A stretch of 64,000 bases of DNA from Podochytrium sp. JEL0797. Taxonomy: Eukaryota > Chytridiomycota > Chytridiomycetes > Chytridiales > Chytriomycetaceae. Within the stretch, counting starts at the first letter, position 1; every line of letters begins with the position of its first letter. The stretch is from positions 26,442-90,441 of the forward strand of contig JADGJG010000018.1 of assembly GCA_027596195.1 (NCBI GenBank), given 5' to 3'. A program made the translations under genes and the position numbers. Shown piece after piece: positions 22,355 through 33,600 of the stretch. The notes under the pieces were generated by a model, which saw nothing but the letters and a program-made list of their open reading frames with translations, searched no databases and had not been told where the DNA came from.

Positions 22355-25199
22355 TTACAAATTAACCATTATGTCATACAACCCCTCTGCGACTTCAACA
22401 ACACCCCGATCCGACACACTTGCCCCTTCCGTAACAACTCGCGTCCCTCCCACCCCTGCATCCCCACAAACCTCTCTCAAAACCTCCGCCTGAACACCCC
22501 ACACTCCGCACTTTGGAATCCACACATTCACTCCCTTGAACCCACACGCTGGATCGGAATACAACTGCCGCACAGCGTCTCGGTCCTCCTCACTCCACCC
22601 CAAACTTTCGGAAACTTCCACATACGCAAACTCAACCTTCTTGAGGAGTCCGTGGAACAAGAACCGAATCAATGGAGAAATCGGTTCCCCTCCTTGCGGG
22701 GCGAGAATTGCGCCCTCGGATTCCATCAGGGATTTGATGGGGATCGTGTCGATCACGTGGATGTAACTTTGAGCTTGTCGGTAAGCCCAGTAAGTAATTG
22801 ACACCAGCACGGCGGTGAGAGCGGTGGCGCCAATGTTCTTGTTCAGAAGGAATAAAGCCAGGCAGACGAATTCTTAAAAAGAGTGGAGGAGTCAGTGAAT
22901 GTGGTGGGGGAAGGACGGATTTTAGAAAAAAAAACGTACCCATAAGGAAGAGACCCACAAACACATGGTTTGCGGCGGTGAAAAGGAAGCGTCCACCCGT
23001 TTCTGTCTCGTTCTTGACCATGTAAACGAATTGCAGCTGATACGCGTACACCACCGCATAAAGGAAAAAGTAAAGGGACACAAACACGAGAATAAGGGGC
23101 GCAATCACGGAGTATACGAGGCCAATTGTGACTGCGAGACCGTGCACGGCCAAGTTGGTTGAGTACACCCAGGCCGGGGGTCGTCTCGCGTTGAACACGG
23201 CACGAGGGGTCTTGCCAAACAGGAAGACGAGGATTGGGGTGAGAATGAGGCGTGAGAGTTGCAGGATTTCACCGGATGGTGCAGTCTAAGAAGTAGGTTC
23301 AGGATCACGGCACTCAAAATTTCGCGAAACCAACCTACCAAACCGCGAACAAGCAAATACTGAATAAAAAAGTTTGCACTCTTTGGAATCGACGAAGACA
23401 GGATATCCATGACGGACGACGGATCGTTCTCAATAGCAGTGAAACTGGTCAAGATGGAGCTTCCCACAATTTGGACGGCAAACACGTTGCAGAGTTGGAA
23501 CGCGAAATACTGGGAAAGGACGTCACTTTCCGTTTTGGAATACAATGGCGAGCCAGCAAATACGGAGAGGAGGCGGAGGATGGGAGGAACAAGGGAAAGT
23601 AGCACAGCAACAATAACAGCGGGGAGGACACCCTCAATGATTGCAGAAGGGGTTGGATAATTGTCCAAAAAATTTTGAAACGGGGGGATGCGTTGACCAA
23701 GACTTTGGAGATCCGCAAACGAGAGAACCAAGGCAACTGCAAAATAAAAAGCCGTTGGCATTCGTGTTATGCAAAAAAAGTCCACAAACTTGCTCACCCA
23801 AAGCTCCCCAGAAAATAATCATGCAAAACATGATGCCCTTCGAGATCAATCCTCTCCACTCTCGTTCAAAATATCCCATATCGATATTCTGCCAAATCAC
23901 GTCACCAGATTTCACATGCGCCACTCTCTCCCCCATCACGAGCGGCACATCACTGGCAATTGCTTTCGCCATCGCGCGTGCCTGATATGGCTTCTTGAAA
24001 ACGACAAAGACCGTTCCAACAGCGTCAGCCGACGACTCAACCTTGTCTCGCAAACTCCCGGCTTCCTCCTCCACCTCCCGGCACTCAAGCGCATACTTCT
24101 CAATCGAATCCACCTTCTTTCCGTAAATTGCGGGAACGCGGTGAACTCCCCGAAACTTTTGACGCGTCGAGTTGTTGTCCGATACGGGCTGCGTCAAATT
24201 CTGGGTCAACGGCAGCTCAGACCCACCCTCCGGCATGCGACTCTCCCTCCTCCCAGAAACGAGAAATTCGTCGCGCGTGGACATGATCCCAACCAGGCTG
24301 TCGGGAGTCGATGGGTCGCAGCCGAGGTGTAAGTGTTTGGCGATTTTCGAAAAGTACGTCGAGATGGCGGATTCGAGGGAGTCGCGGAGTTTGAGGTGCT
24401 TTTGCGTGAGCTTGGTCAGCTCGGAGGGAATATTTTTGGGAATTATAACGGTTTGAACGCCAGATGGGCAGACGCGGTTGAACAAGCCTGAAATTCGGAA
24501 ATTAAAACAAACACTTAAAATTCAAAGCACATTACCCGTCAACGTTTCCTCATTCCTCCACTCTTTGGGAACGTCTCTGATCATCAAAGTTCTTGCAGCC
24601 ACACCCTCCTTCACCTCGTTCACGAAATATGAGGTTCTAAGCTCCGAAGCTTGTCCAAGGAGGAGAAAGATGGTGTACAGAGCGGCAACGACAACATACA
24701 CGACAAAGAAGAAGTGCACCCAAAGCCACCTCTGATCGCCAATATTCGCCATCGTGAGGAGGTCGAGACCGGACAAGGCGGTGTTGGAATTTCCAACGGC
24801 ATTGATTGGAATCAAAATGACTGCCCCAGGAAGGCCAAGAAGGATGAAAAAGATGGCAAGTGTTCTGACGTAGAAGACGGCCGCGAATGCTGCATCCGGT
24901 TCGTGACATGATTTAATCTCCGGACTCAAGCCAATGGGTTATCACTCACCATCTTGCCCGCACGATGCGATCATCTCCGTATCCGAAAACAACTGTGCTG
25001 CAAACAGTGAGACGGTTCCCTGCTTGATTGTGCCCGCCAGATTGGAACCACCCGCCAGGATTCTCGACTGGTACGTTGCGGGAAAACGGGGTCGCAGGAT
25101 CATAAACAAGCCAAAGAACGCCAGTGCCATGGCTCCGTTGAAGGCAATGGCGGCCTCAAAGCTGGCCAGTGAGTTGCCGGTGCTGTTTGATGAGGACAT
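22355..25199 (-). CDS. CSC1/RSN1-type (DUF221, OSCA/TMEM63) channel protein, tandem copy C
   Basis: Six exons (25199-24950, 24889-24536, 24487-23798, 23736-23339, 23285-22940, 22872-22355) give 851 aa; phases check. Same intron positions as copies A and B. Segments include GVQTVIIPKNIPSELTKLTQ, GYFEREWRGLISKGIMFCMI, GVLPAVIVAVLLSLVPPILR, GLAVTIGLVYSVIAPLILVF and VWIPKCGVWGVQAEV. The first exon is 6 nt shorter and the second 6 nt longer than in A and B. Copy C ends about 140 bp before the start of copy B, so the three form a compact same-strand array. It is the first copy in transcription order. The cytosolic loop again differs (RRESRMPEGGSELPLTQN). Confidence 0.93.
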
Positions 25200-25575
25200 G
25201 GTGCGGCGAAAAAAAAGATTTCCTCGATTTCGTGCAGGATTTCGTGGTTCAATTCGAATATAATCACCCCATTTCACGATAAAAAAAGAAACGTCCTCCT
25301 TTCTTCTTTTTCATTCATCAAGCCGAAACTGAGTCGAAACCAACTCGAAACGCCAATCAGTTTCAAGCAAGATACTCAAACTCAAACGCAGGAATGAGCA
25401 TGCTATCCCTCTTCAGGAAGTCTCTACCTCAACTCACCACACCCGCCATTGAAGTAGTCCGAATTGTGGCTCTTGTTTCGGTTTTTTCTTTTGCTCGCAA
25501 GCTCAAAGAATCGAAGGCACAATGAACTTCAATAAACAATGGCAGAAGATCTGCCAATTCTGATTTGTGCTTTGA

Positions 25576-26698
25576 ATGAACACAATGGACATGGACTTGG
25601 AGGATTTGCACGACGAAGCGCTCACCGACCTGTCGTTGGATGACACCAAGCCGGGAGACTTGCCCGCTTTGCCGTTGCCGCTTGATCATGTCACTTATGA
25701 ATCTGTCGGACGCGTATCTGGCATGGATCCTGGCCATTCAAGTGGATTCCCTGAGGCGTCACAAATGAACGACGCTCAGCCTCTACAAACCCAAACCCCC
25801 GCTCAACCGCAACGCAGACCTCCCCCACCCCCACCCAACAAACCAGAAATCCCGCTCGATCCAATTGCGCAAATTATCCCGTCACCCGTGGCGGTTCAAA
25901 AATACAATTCAGGTCCTCCAACACGTACACCCGAGGCCGAATCGGAAAAACCCGCTCCAATCACTATTCCGCTGCGTGATTCCTCGAGCCCAGACTCACC
26001 TTCCCTCTCGCGAGCTGAAACCCCATGGGGATCAAGCGACATGCTGAACAGCAAAATCGAAACGCCGACTGTGGGCACACCCACCACCACGGTCCATATC
26101 GCGTTCTACTCCAAGTTGAGTGATTGCACACACCTCTTTCATCAATAATTGACTTGAAAAAAACACCAGGCTCGGTTGGATGGTTTGGAAAGATGGCGAA
26201 GCATCCCTCTGTTCCCTGTTTGAACGCGCGTTTGGGTGTCTCCGAGTCGAAGTCAAATTCACCCAGGACCTTGACCAGTTTGGCCTCGACTTGGAACTCC
26301 CAAACACCCAAGTTGCTCATCTCGAAAAACAGCTCTACAAAAAACACCTCCTCGCGGAAATCGACAAGATCCACGGTCTGTCTCCAAGCTTCCGCAACCC
26401 CGATTGCAGGGTACTGCGGACCACAAAATCGCTTGGGTCTGGGGTTTGTCGCGATCATACAAAGAGTTCTGTGGAGAGTTTGCAAAGTCGCATTGATTCA
26501 CTTCAAAACTGTTCAAAAGGTCGCCGTAGGGAAGTGGATGCCATTGTCGAGCAGTGGAACGCGATGCAGGACAATATGAACGCAAAGGCTGCTCGGATGG
26601 AGGCCAAGATTGACGCGAAGCCTCCAAAGTTGATTGAAATCGAGAATTGGGTTGTAGGAAGGGTCATGGACGAACTCAAGAGTGTTCAGGAGTGGTGA
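25576..26698 (+). CDS. Hypothetical protein, Pro-rich N-terminus and coiled-coil C-terminus
   Basis: Two exons (25576-26114, 26170-26698), intron with donor GTTGAG, 355 aa; phases check. Residues 1-170 are acidic then Pro-rich and disordered (LQTQTPAQPQRRPPPPPPNK, TIPLRDSSSPDSPSLSR). Around the splice site a compact domain begins (HIAFYSKLGWMVWKDGEASL, EVKFTQDLDQFGLDLELP), and the last ~70 residues look helical and charged (DAIVEQWNAMQDNMNAKAAR). The family was not recognised. The PPPPPP run could bind SH3, WW or profilin partners. The part between about 265 and 300 reads less naturally, so a further small intron there is possible. Start chosen as the first ATG of the open frame. Confidence 0.55.
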
Positions 26699-26842
26699 GG
26701 ATGCTCCGTTGGCCTGACGGGGCCGAAATAAACTCATGGAAGGCATTTCGCGACCTTTTTCGAGTGCTTGCGATCAAGTGGTACCGCGAGAGAAGCTCGC
26801 GTAGCCGGCTGTTCAAGCGGTGAAAAGCTTTCCAATTTTACG

Positions 26843-26850
26843 AAAAAAAA
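26843..26850 (-). terminator. RNA polymerase III terminator of the tRNA
   Basis: Eight Ts follow the discriminator base directly on the transcribed strand, a standard Pol III stop. Confidence 0.85.
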
Positions 26851-26922
26851 TAGCATCGGGAGGTTTCGATCCTCCGACCTCTGAGTTATGAGCCCAGCGA
26901 TCTTCCACTGATCTACGATGCT
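26851..26922 (-). tRNA. Initiator tRNA-Met (CAT)
   Basis: 72 nt. Acceptor arm AGCATCG pairs fully with CGATGCT, then discriminator A. D arm is GATC/GATC. Anticodon arm CTGGG-CTCATAA-CTCAG has anticodon CAT. T arm is GGAGG/CCTCC with loop ATCGAAA. The first pair A1:T72 and A at the start and end of the T loop instead of TTC are marks of eukaryotic initiator tRNA. No intron. CCA is not encoded. Confidence 0.93.
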
Positions 26923-27068
26923 GTGTTTTTTTTGCTCGGAAATGGCATCATTAAGCTTGTTTTTGAATCTCTCAGACATCTGAAATACGAGTCAAAATCA
27001 AGCACGCATCTTCTGTACAAACTGAATACAGGGCGTTTTTCGAAGATTAACTTGCTAGATCTCGTTTG

Positions 27069-30000
27069 ATGACATATTCGAATCAAGGTTGTGAAGATTT
27101 TCATGGATCATCAACTTCAAAAATTGTCAGAGGAAACATGAGTCCCACGCAAGCAAACGCGCTCGCGAGCAAGACACGGTCTAACATTACACTGGCACTG
27201 ATCGACTGGTATTGCTACATTCCTGGGATTCAATACTCAGATGGAGCCTGGCTCAGTGGTTACGAAACTGCGTATAACGCGACCACCGTGAACTTTGACG
27301 ATAAATCGGGATATATTTACACCCAAGATCTCGCGGCTGCAGCAGTAGTTTCCGTCATCAACAGCCGATCGGATATTCTGCCGTACACGACTGTGAATAT
27401 CAAACGATTCAGCGACTGTGGACCCTATTGGCCCCAGGTGCTGTCACAATTCCACGGTGAAACGACGGGTTACGCGATGTCGAAAGTTGCCATTCCTATT
27501 GGAGAAAGGCATACGGATGTGGTTGCCGTGGTGGGAGGAGAGTATTCCACAGTGGCAAAGTAAGCTTGATTTTTCGCGCCTTGTCCTTCTGACCCATTCC
27601 AATGCATTTCAGAGGCACCGCCGAGGTCCTTGGCAATTTTCAGGTTAGACACGCTTGTTAAGTTTATTAGCTTAATAATACTGTCTTAGATTCCTTATTG
27701 TTCTATGCGATCGGGATCCCCCAGTTTGAGTGACAAAAACAAATACCCATATTTTTTCAGAATGATGACTGCGACTGGGTTCGGCGATCATTTGGCTCTG
27801 CTTTACAAATCTTTGAATGCCAAACGCGTCGCTGTTATCTGCCAGGAAGACGATTTGATGAGCAGCAGTTTAGCCCAAGATGTTTATGAAAGGTTGAACA
27901 ATCACGGAATCTCGATTATATCCATTATCAATTTGAAGACTGCATTGACTCAAGACATGGTTGACTATGCTGCTATCGCGTTGCGCCAATCGAATGCCAG
28001 GTTTGCTCCCTTTGTAACCAACATAAAAGCTGATGTCGAGTGCCATTCATCAGATACATTTACCTCTCGGGCCAAACGGGATTCGTGAGCAAAGTCTATT
28101 TTTCACTTGCTCTCCTGGGAATGGCAGGTCCAGAATTCGTATACACGGCCACGAACGCCCCGCAAAGAATTTCGACTGACATGTCGCTCTTATCCTCAAA
28201 TTGTGAGTCGAAATTTGAGCTGTCTTTTCAATGGTTTAATCTCTTTATAAACTTTCAATGGGGACTATCGTAGTGACCTCGCTCAACAATGATGTGTCGA
28301 AAATGGGCCAGTTGATTTCCGGGTTCATTGCGCTCGAATCAATGGGAGAGCCGCCCAATTCGCCTTGGCTGCAGTTATTCTATGACGCGTTTATCTCTCT
28401 TGGTGGATTTGATGAAGCAACCAAGATGGCGCAAGGGTTTGACACCCCCCTGAATCTTTTGAATAATTGGTCTCTTGATCGCAATTTTGATTGCGCGATG
28501 CTGTTGCTGCTTGGAATGGACAAGGTGAGGTGTTACTATTCGATTTGAACTACTTGATACTAACTAAAATTCAATACATCAAGCTCGTGGGCAAGTCCTC
28601 GCAATTTGCGCCTTCTGAGCTGGCATCTAGAAAACTCTCTTCGTTATTGAATTACACCCAGTTCTTGCATTTAGGTATTATTTTCCCTTGATGTTTCTGT
28701 AATCTGAAAACCGCGTCAGATTATCATGGAATCACATCTAATCCCGTCTCAATTAACGGCGACGGCGACCTTGAATTGCCTTTCACGGCAATGTTTTATA
28801 ATGGCTCTGCCGACCTAAGCATTACCGACTTGTCTCAAAATCCTTTTTACATGATTGGTGCGTCGTTTGCTTCCTGTTAAATTTTCTCTGAAGCTTTTCC
28901 TAAGCTTTCGCTCAAACTGATGTCTCTGGCAAAAGCATCACATATATTAACGATACTCTGCCGGTGTTTTTTGGAGGTAAAGTTTATTTACATGTTTTGA
29001 ATATCGCGCCATAATCGGTTTGTTTCACAAAGGCTCAAGCATTCCTCCACCTGATGGACCTCCTGTTGTAGTTATAACACCTCTTATTAATGGCTTGGGT
29101 TCATCAAGCGGTCTTGGAATCGCCGCAATTACCGCCCTTGGTCTGATTATTTGCCTTCTGCTTTTGATTTTCCTTGTCAAATTCCGAAATCTCAAAGAGG
29201 TAAAGAGGGCATCCGTTCCTGAATGTCTTGTGATTTTGGGCGGAAGTGCGCTCGTATATGTGTCGCTTCCATTCTATTTGAATACCGCCACCAGGACAAA
29301 GTGCGTCGCCCGAATTTGGTTGGCATTGTTGGGGCATGCGTTGGTTGTGATTTCAATTGTGATGAAAAACGTGAGGTTGTGTATTATTTTGAGGTCGAAA
29401 GTGAGGGTTGACGCAACTTGGTTGACTCTGGTGAATCGCGTTATTATCGCGGTTGGGGTTGCTATTCAAGTGGTATGGTCCCATTTTTTGAAATTTTCTA
29501 TGCTTATCGTTGAAAGCAGGGATTGCTTTCTTTCTGGACTGCGTCTTCCAATATTAAACCCACTCAGCTGATTGTTGACAACGTGTCATTCACTATTTGC
29601 ACGAGCGGAACATCAAATGATACTGCATTGAATCTTCTCATTGCATACTCTTCCCTCATTCATAGTGCACTCCTTGTGCTCGCTTACTTTCTCAAAGATG
29701 TGGACCCCATTTTCAACGAATCTCCCGCCCTCATGAGCATTTTCGCACTCGTCGGAATCCTTGTGGGTGTGATGGAAATACTTCCGTCGAGCCCAAGCTC
29801 AAGGCAAGATTTTATTCAATGTATCTGTCTCTGGCTCGCTGTGACGGGGTCCCTTTTTCTGCTGTTTGGAAAAAAGGTGTATGAAGTTGTGCTTGAAAGA
29901 CTATTTGAGCGTGGGATTTTGAGCTTAGTGTGCAATTCCTCAATTGAGAGCTCCGCGATGGGTGCGAAAGCCAAAGAAAGCGCACCGATAGTTGGTAATG

Positions 30001-30559
30001 CTTCTCAATTTTCGAGAACGGCAAGCCCCGGAATATCAAGAGTCGCGCCTGCTGGAGTTACCAAAAGTTTAAAGGGTGAGCAGAAGTTGAATAGAATAAG
30101 ATGGGGAAACATACGTCTCTAATCGTTATATCCAGCGACCGATCTGAAAGACGAGAATCACTCTCGTCGCAAGTGCCATTCCAACCAGCTTGTGAGTTTC
30201 CCACGAATCAGTTCAATCTTAAAATTAAATCAACAAATTTCCAGGGAGGAGCACAAGCTTTCAGATTCAAAACAAAAAGATTTCAATTGCTGTGGACCGA
30301 ATGGAATGGCGGAGTGTTTTACATGAACTACGTTCGCAAGAGAACTTGGCTGTCAGTGGCCACTTCTGGACAAGCCAAGGCGTTCTGTATCCTGTCAACG
30401 GCTCAAATCAAACAGCTGCCGAGCTCGAACCAAGTCGAAATTACCGACTTTCCTTCTTTCAGTTATCGCGTTTTGGTAGAGTTCAAGGATGAAATGGGTG
30501 CGGCGACGTTTGTGAAGAATTTTGGCAAATACCGCTCCTCTCCGCTTGCACAGGAATGA
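27069..30559 (+). CDS. Class C (GABA-B-like) seven-helix receptor
   Basis: Twelve exons (27069-27559, 27613-27643, 27690-28000, 28054-28202, 28274-28524, 28584-28674, 28720-28857, 28905-28976, 29033-29472, 29520-30075, 30136-30191, 30245-30559) give 966 aa; phases check. The N-terminal half is a periplasmic-binding-type ligand domain (ITLALIDWYCYIPG; VVAVVGGEYSTVAK; NKYPYFFRMMTATGFGDHLA; RVAVICQEDDLMSSSLAQDV). Seven helices start at LGIAAITALGLIICLLLLIF and include RASVPECLVILGGSALVYVS, ARIWLALLGHALVVISIVMK and NLLIAYSSLIHSALLVLAYF. A cytosolic tail follows. Family knowledge: class C receptors bind small ligands through a bilobed domain and are common in chytrids. No signal peptide is seen: the ligand domain begins soon after the first Met, so an upstream exon may be missed or lost. 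Confidence 0.88.
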
Positions 30560-30616
30560 AAAGCCTTCTCAAATAAAAATGCATTCTTTTGCCATTGAAT
30601 TATTCTCCCCTGTTCT

Positions 30617-33600
30617 TTGAATTTCATGGCCGTCGATTTGCTTTTTGACTCTCCGTCGAAATCCAGGCTGCCGTGTCAGAATCGTCCTTTGCCAAAAAAT
30701 TGAAATAATATTGAAATAATATTGGCAAGCGCCCAGAAACAAATATAAAAAAACAGATGATACACGCACACGCACGCAAAGCCCCTCAACCCCACACATC
30801 CTCAATATACCGACTCTCCAAAAATTCCTCCACCTCCCCTTCCCCCATCCCACCAATCTGCACCACCACCTTCTCCAACGCGTGTCTCACATCCTTCGCC
30901 ATCCCCCCCGCCGCTCCACAAACATACACCTTCCCACCCCTCTCGTTCAACAACTCCCACAACAACACGCCTTGCTCCACAATCAAGTGCTGCACGTACT
31001 TTTTGCGGTCAGTCTTGGAACGCGAGAAGGCGATGTGGGAGGCGGTGAGGACGCGGTCGGTGACGTAGGTTTCGATTTCGCGTTGGTAGATGAAGTCGTC
31101 TTGGTTGCGACAGCCAAAGAAGAGGTAGGTTTCGGAGGTGGGGGCGGTGAAGCCCTTGGCTTTGCGGTCTTGCAAGAATCCCTGTGAGAGAAAGACGCGT
31201 AATTATGTCAGCTCAGCGACCAGGCTAAACAGCAAGTAATATTGCACATACCATGAACGGAGCAATCCCAGTCCCCGCACACACCATAATCAATGGCACA
31301 GCCGCATCCTCGGGAGCTCTGAAACTGTCCTTGCAGCTCTTGACATTTGCCACCAACTTGACACCCTCCTTCCCTGCGACACGATGAAAGAACCCACTTG
31401 ACTGGCCGAAATATGTTTTCCCACCCACAACATCCTCCACAACCCCCACCGCGAGCGACACCTTGTCCTTCATCACGAGAGGAGACGACGCGATCGAGTA
31501 GCGTCTTGGAACCATGGATGACACGCTGCAGAGGAGCTCGGCGAGGGAAACGTTGACGGAGGGGTAGGAGGCCATGAGATCCAACAGTGTGCGGTTCTTT
31601 TTGAGGAACGCGTCGAATTCTTGCTTCGAGGCGGGTGTGATGAGGAGTTTGAGCGCGTCTGCGGCGGAGACGTCGGAGGGTTGGAGCTTTTGGGCAAACA
31701 GGGATACGATGAGACGCGTGGGTGGGCTGAGGAGGTCGGCGCGGTGAGTCAACACGTGGCGGAGTGTGGTGGGGGTGTTGAGGGGGAGTGAAGCAGCAAC
31801 GGAACGGGTCGAGGCGAGTGACGCAGTGTCGATTTCGGTTGGGATGAATGTCGCGTCCAGAGCCAATCCGAGACCTTGTGCAACCGATTCAACGATTTCC
31901 AAGTCGTTCTGTGGGAACACTTCGAGGTGGTCTCCTGGAAGGTATCCCGAGCTGACCGAGATTTCGAGGTGACGAGTGGATCTGTGGGAGGCGGCTGTGT
32001 TTTGGAGTTCGCGGTTTTCGAGGAGAGCGGAATTCAAGATGTTTTCGGCGTCGAGACGGGCAGAGGACCAAGCTGGGTCGTGGGGCTTCACGGTGGTGAA
32101 CGAGAAACCGTCCGTGATGCCAACAGGTTTCGTTTCCTGCGTGGTGAGTGCTCCTCCTCCAAACTTGGAAACGAAAGTGTCATACAACGAGTGAGTGAAT
32201 TCTGGAAATCGAGGCAGTTAGAATTATTCAAGAATCGGCGATTCCAATACACAACAAAAACAAGCCATACCAGCAAAATCGCCATCAATATCCTCATTCG
32301 CATCTCCCGCACCAGCATCCAAAAACCTCACACCACCCAACTGCTCCAACGCGGCATTCACTTTGGTCGGGAACGCCTGGTACGTTCTCCACTGCTTGTT
32401 CCCACACCCAAACACGCCGAAATGCACCCCCTTCAACGGCTGTGCGTTCACAACCGATTCCGAAGACATCCATTTGTCAAACTCGCTCGCGTTGTCGGGT
32501 GGGGTGCCGTTGTACGTCGCAGTGACGACGAGGATGAGATGTCTGACGATGGCAGTGGCGGCAGCGCCGGGGCTGGATGGAGCAGTCGCGCTCTGAAGGC
32601 GGTCCGCGTGTTTGGACACGAATGCGTCCAAAGAAGAAACAGCCACATCTTCGAACCCGAGTTTCTTGGCCTTCGCGGCAATCGTGTTGGCAAAATCGAG
32701 CGAGGTTCCAGAGTTGGTGCCGTACAACAGCGTAACTGGTGGGAACGGGATGTTCATTGGCTTCAAGGAGGTCACGGAAGGTGGGGAAGCTGCGGATCCA
32801 ACGACGGAACCTTTCAGGTCAGCCACGATGGTCTTGTTTGGCGCTGGCAAATTCGTCTGTGGCTTGACCCTCATCCACATGTTGACGGGTGCAGTGGTTG
32901 GGTTGTTCGGGTCGTACGACACGGCGGAAGCGTCCACCGTTTCGAATCGGAACTTGCGCAGGAACTTGGCGAGTCCGATTTTGGCTTCCTGCATGGCAAA
33001 CTGGCGACCAATGCATCCGCGTGGGCCGATGGAGAAGGGGAGCCACGAGTAGATGCTGCGTTTCGATTCGTTTTCGGGGAGCCAGCGGTCTGGGTCGAAG
33101 GTTTCGGGAGATTCAAACACGTCGGGGTTGTGGTGCATTGCGTCTGTTGCGCGTATGGATGAGGTGAATACGTGAAATTGAACGGATCATGCAATCGAAA
33201 ATAACCTACCAACAGCAATGGTCGCTGGAGTTCCACTCTTGACCGTGTAACCACCAGGAAGATGAACATCGCGACGAGCAACTTTCCCAACCACACGTAG
33301 GGGAGCGTGGTAACGAAGCGTCTCCTTCAAAACATGTACACGAGTTCGCTGATTTGCTTGTCCGACGGGTTCTCATCCGAGATACCCACGTTCACGATTT
33401 CTTGGAGACAGGCGGCAAGGATGGCGGGGTGTTGGTCAAGTTCGAAGAGGGCCTGTTTTTGGGGGTATGGTGAGCAATTGGGGGAAAGGCTCAGACTATG
33501 GCGTTTAATACCCATGAGAGCGTGTTGGAGGTAGTCTCGTGGCCAGCAATCAAAAAGGTCATGACTGCGGGAAAATGGCGGAATCAGAATGATGCTTTGC

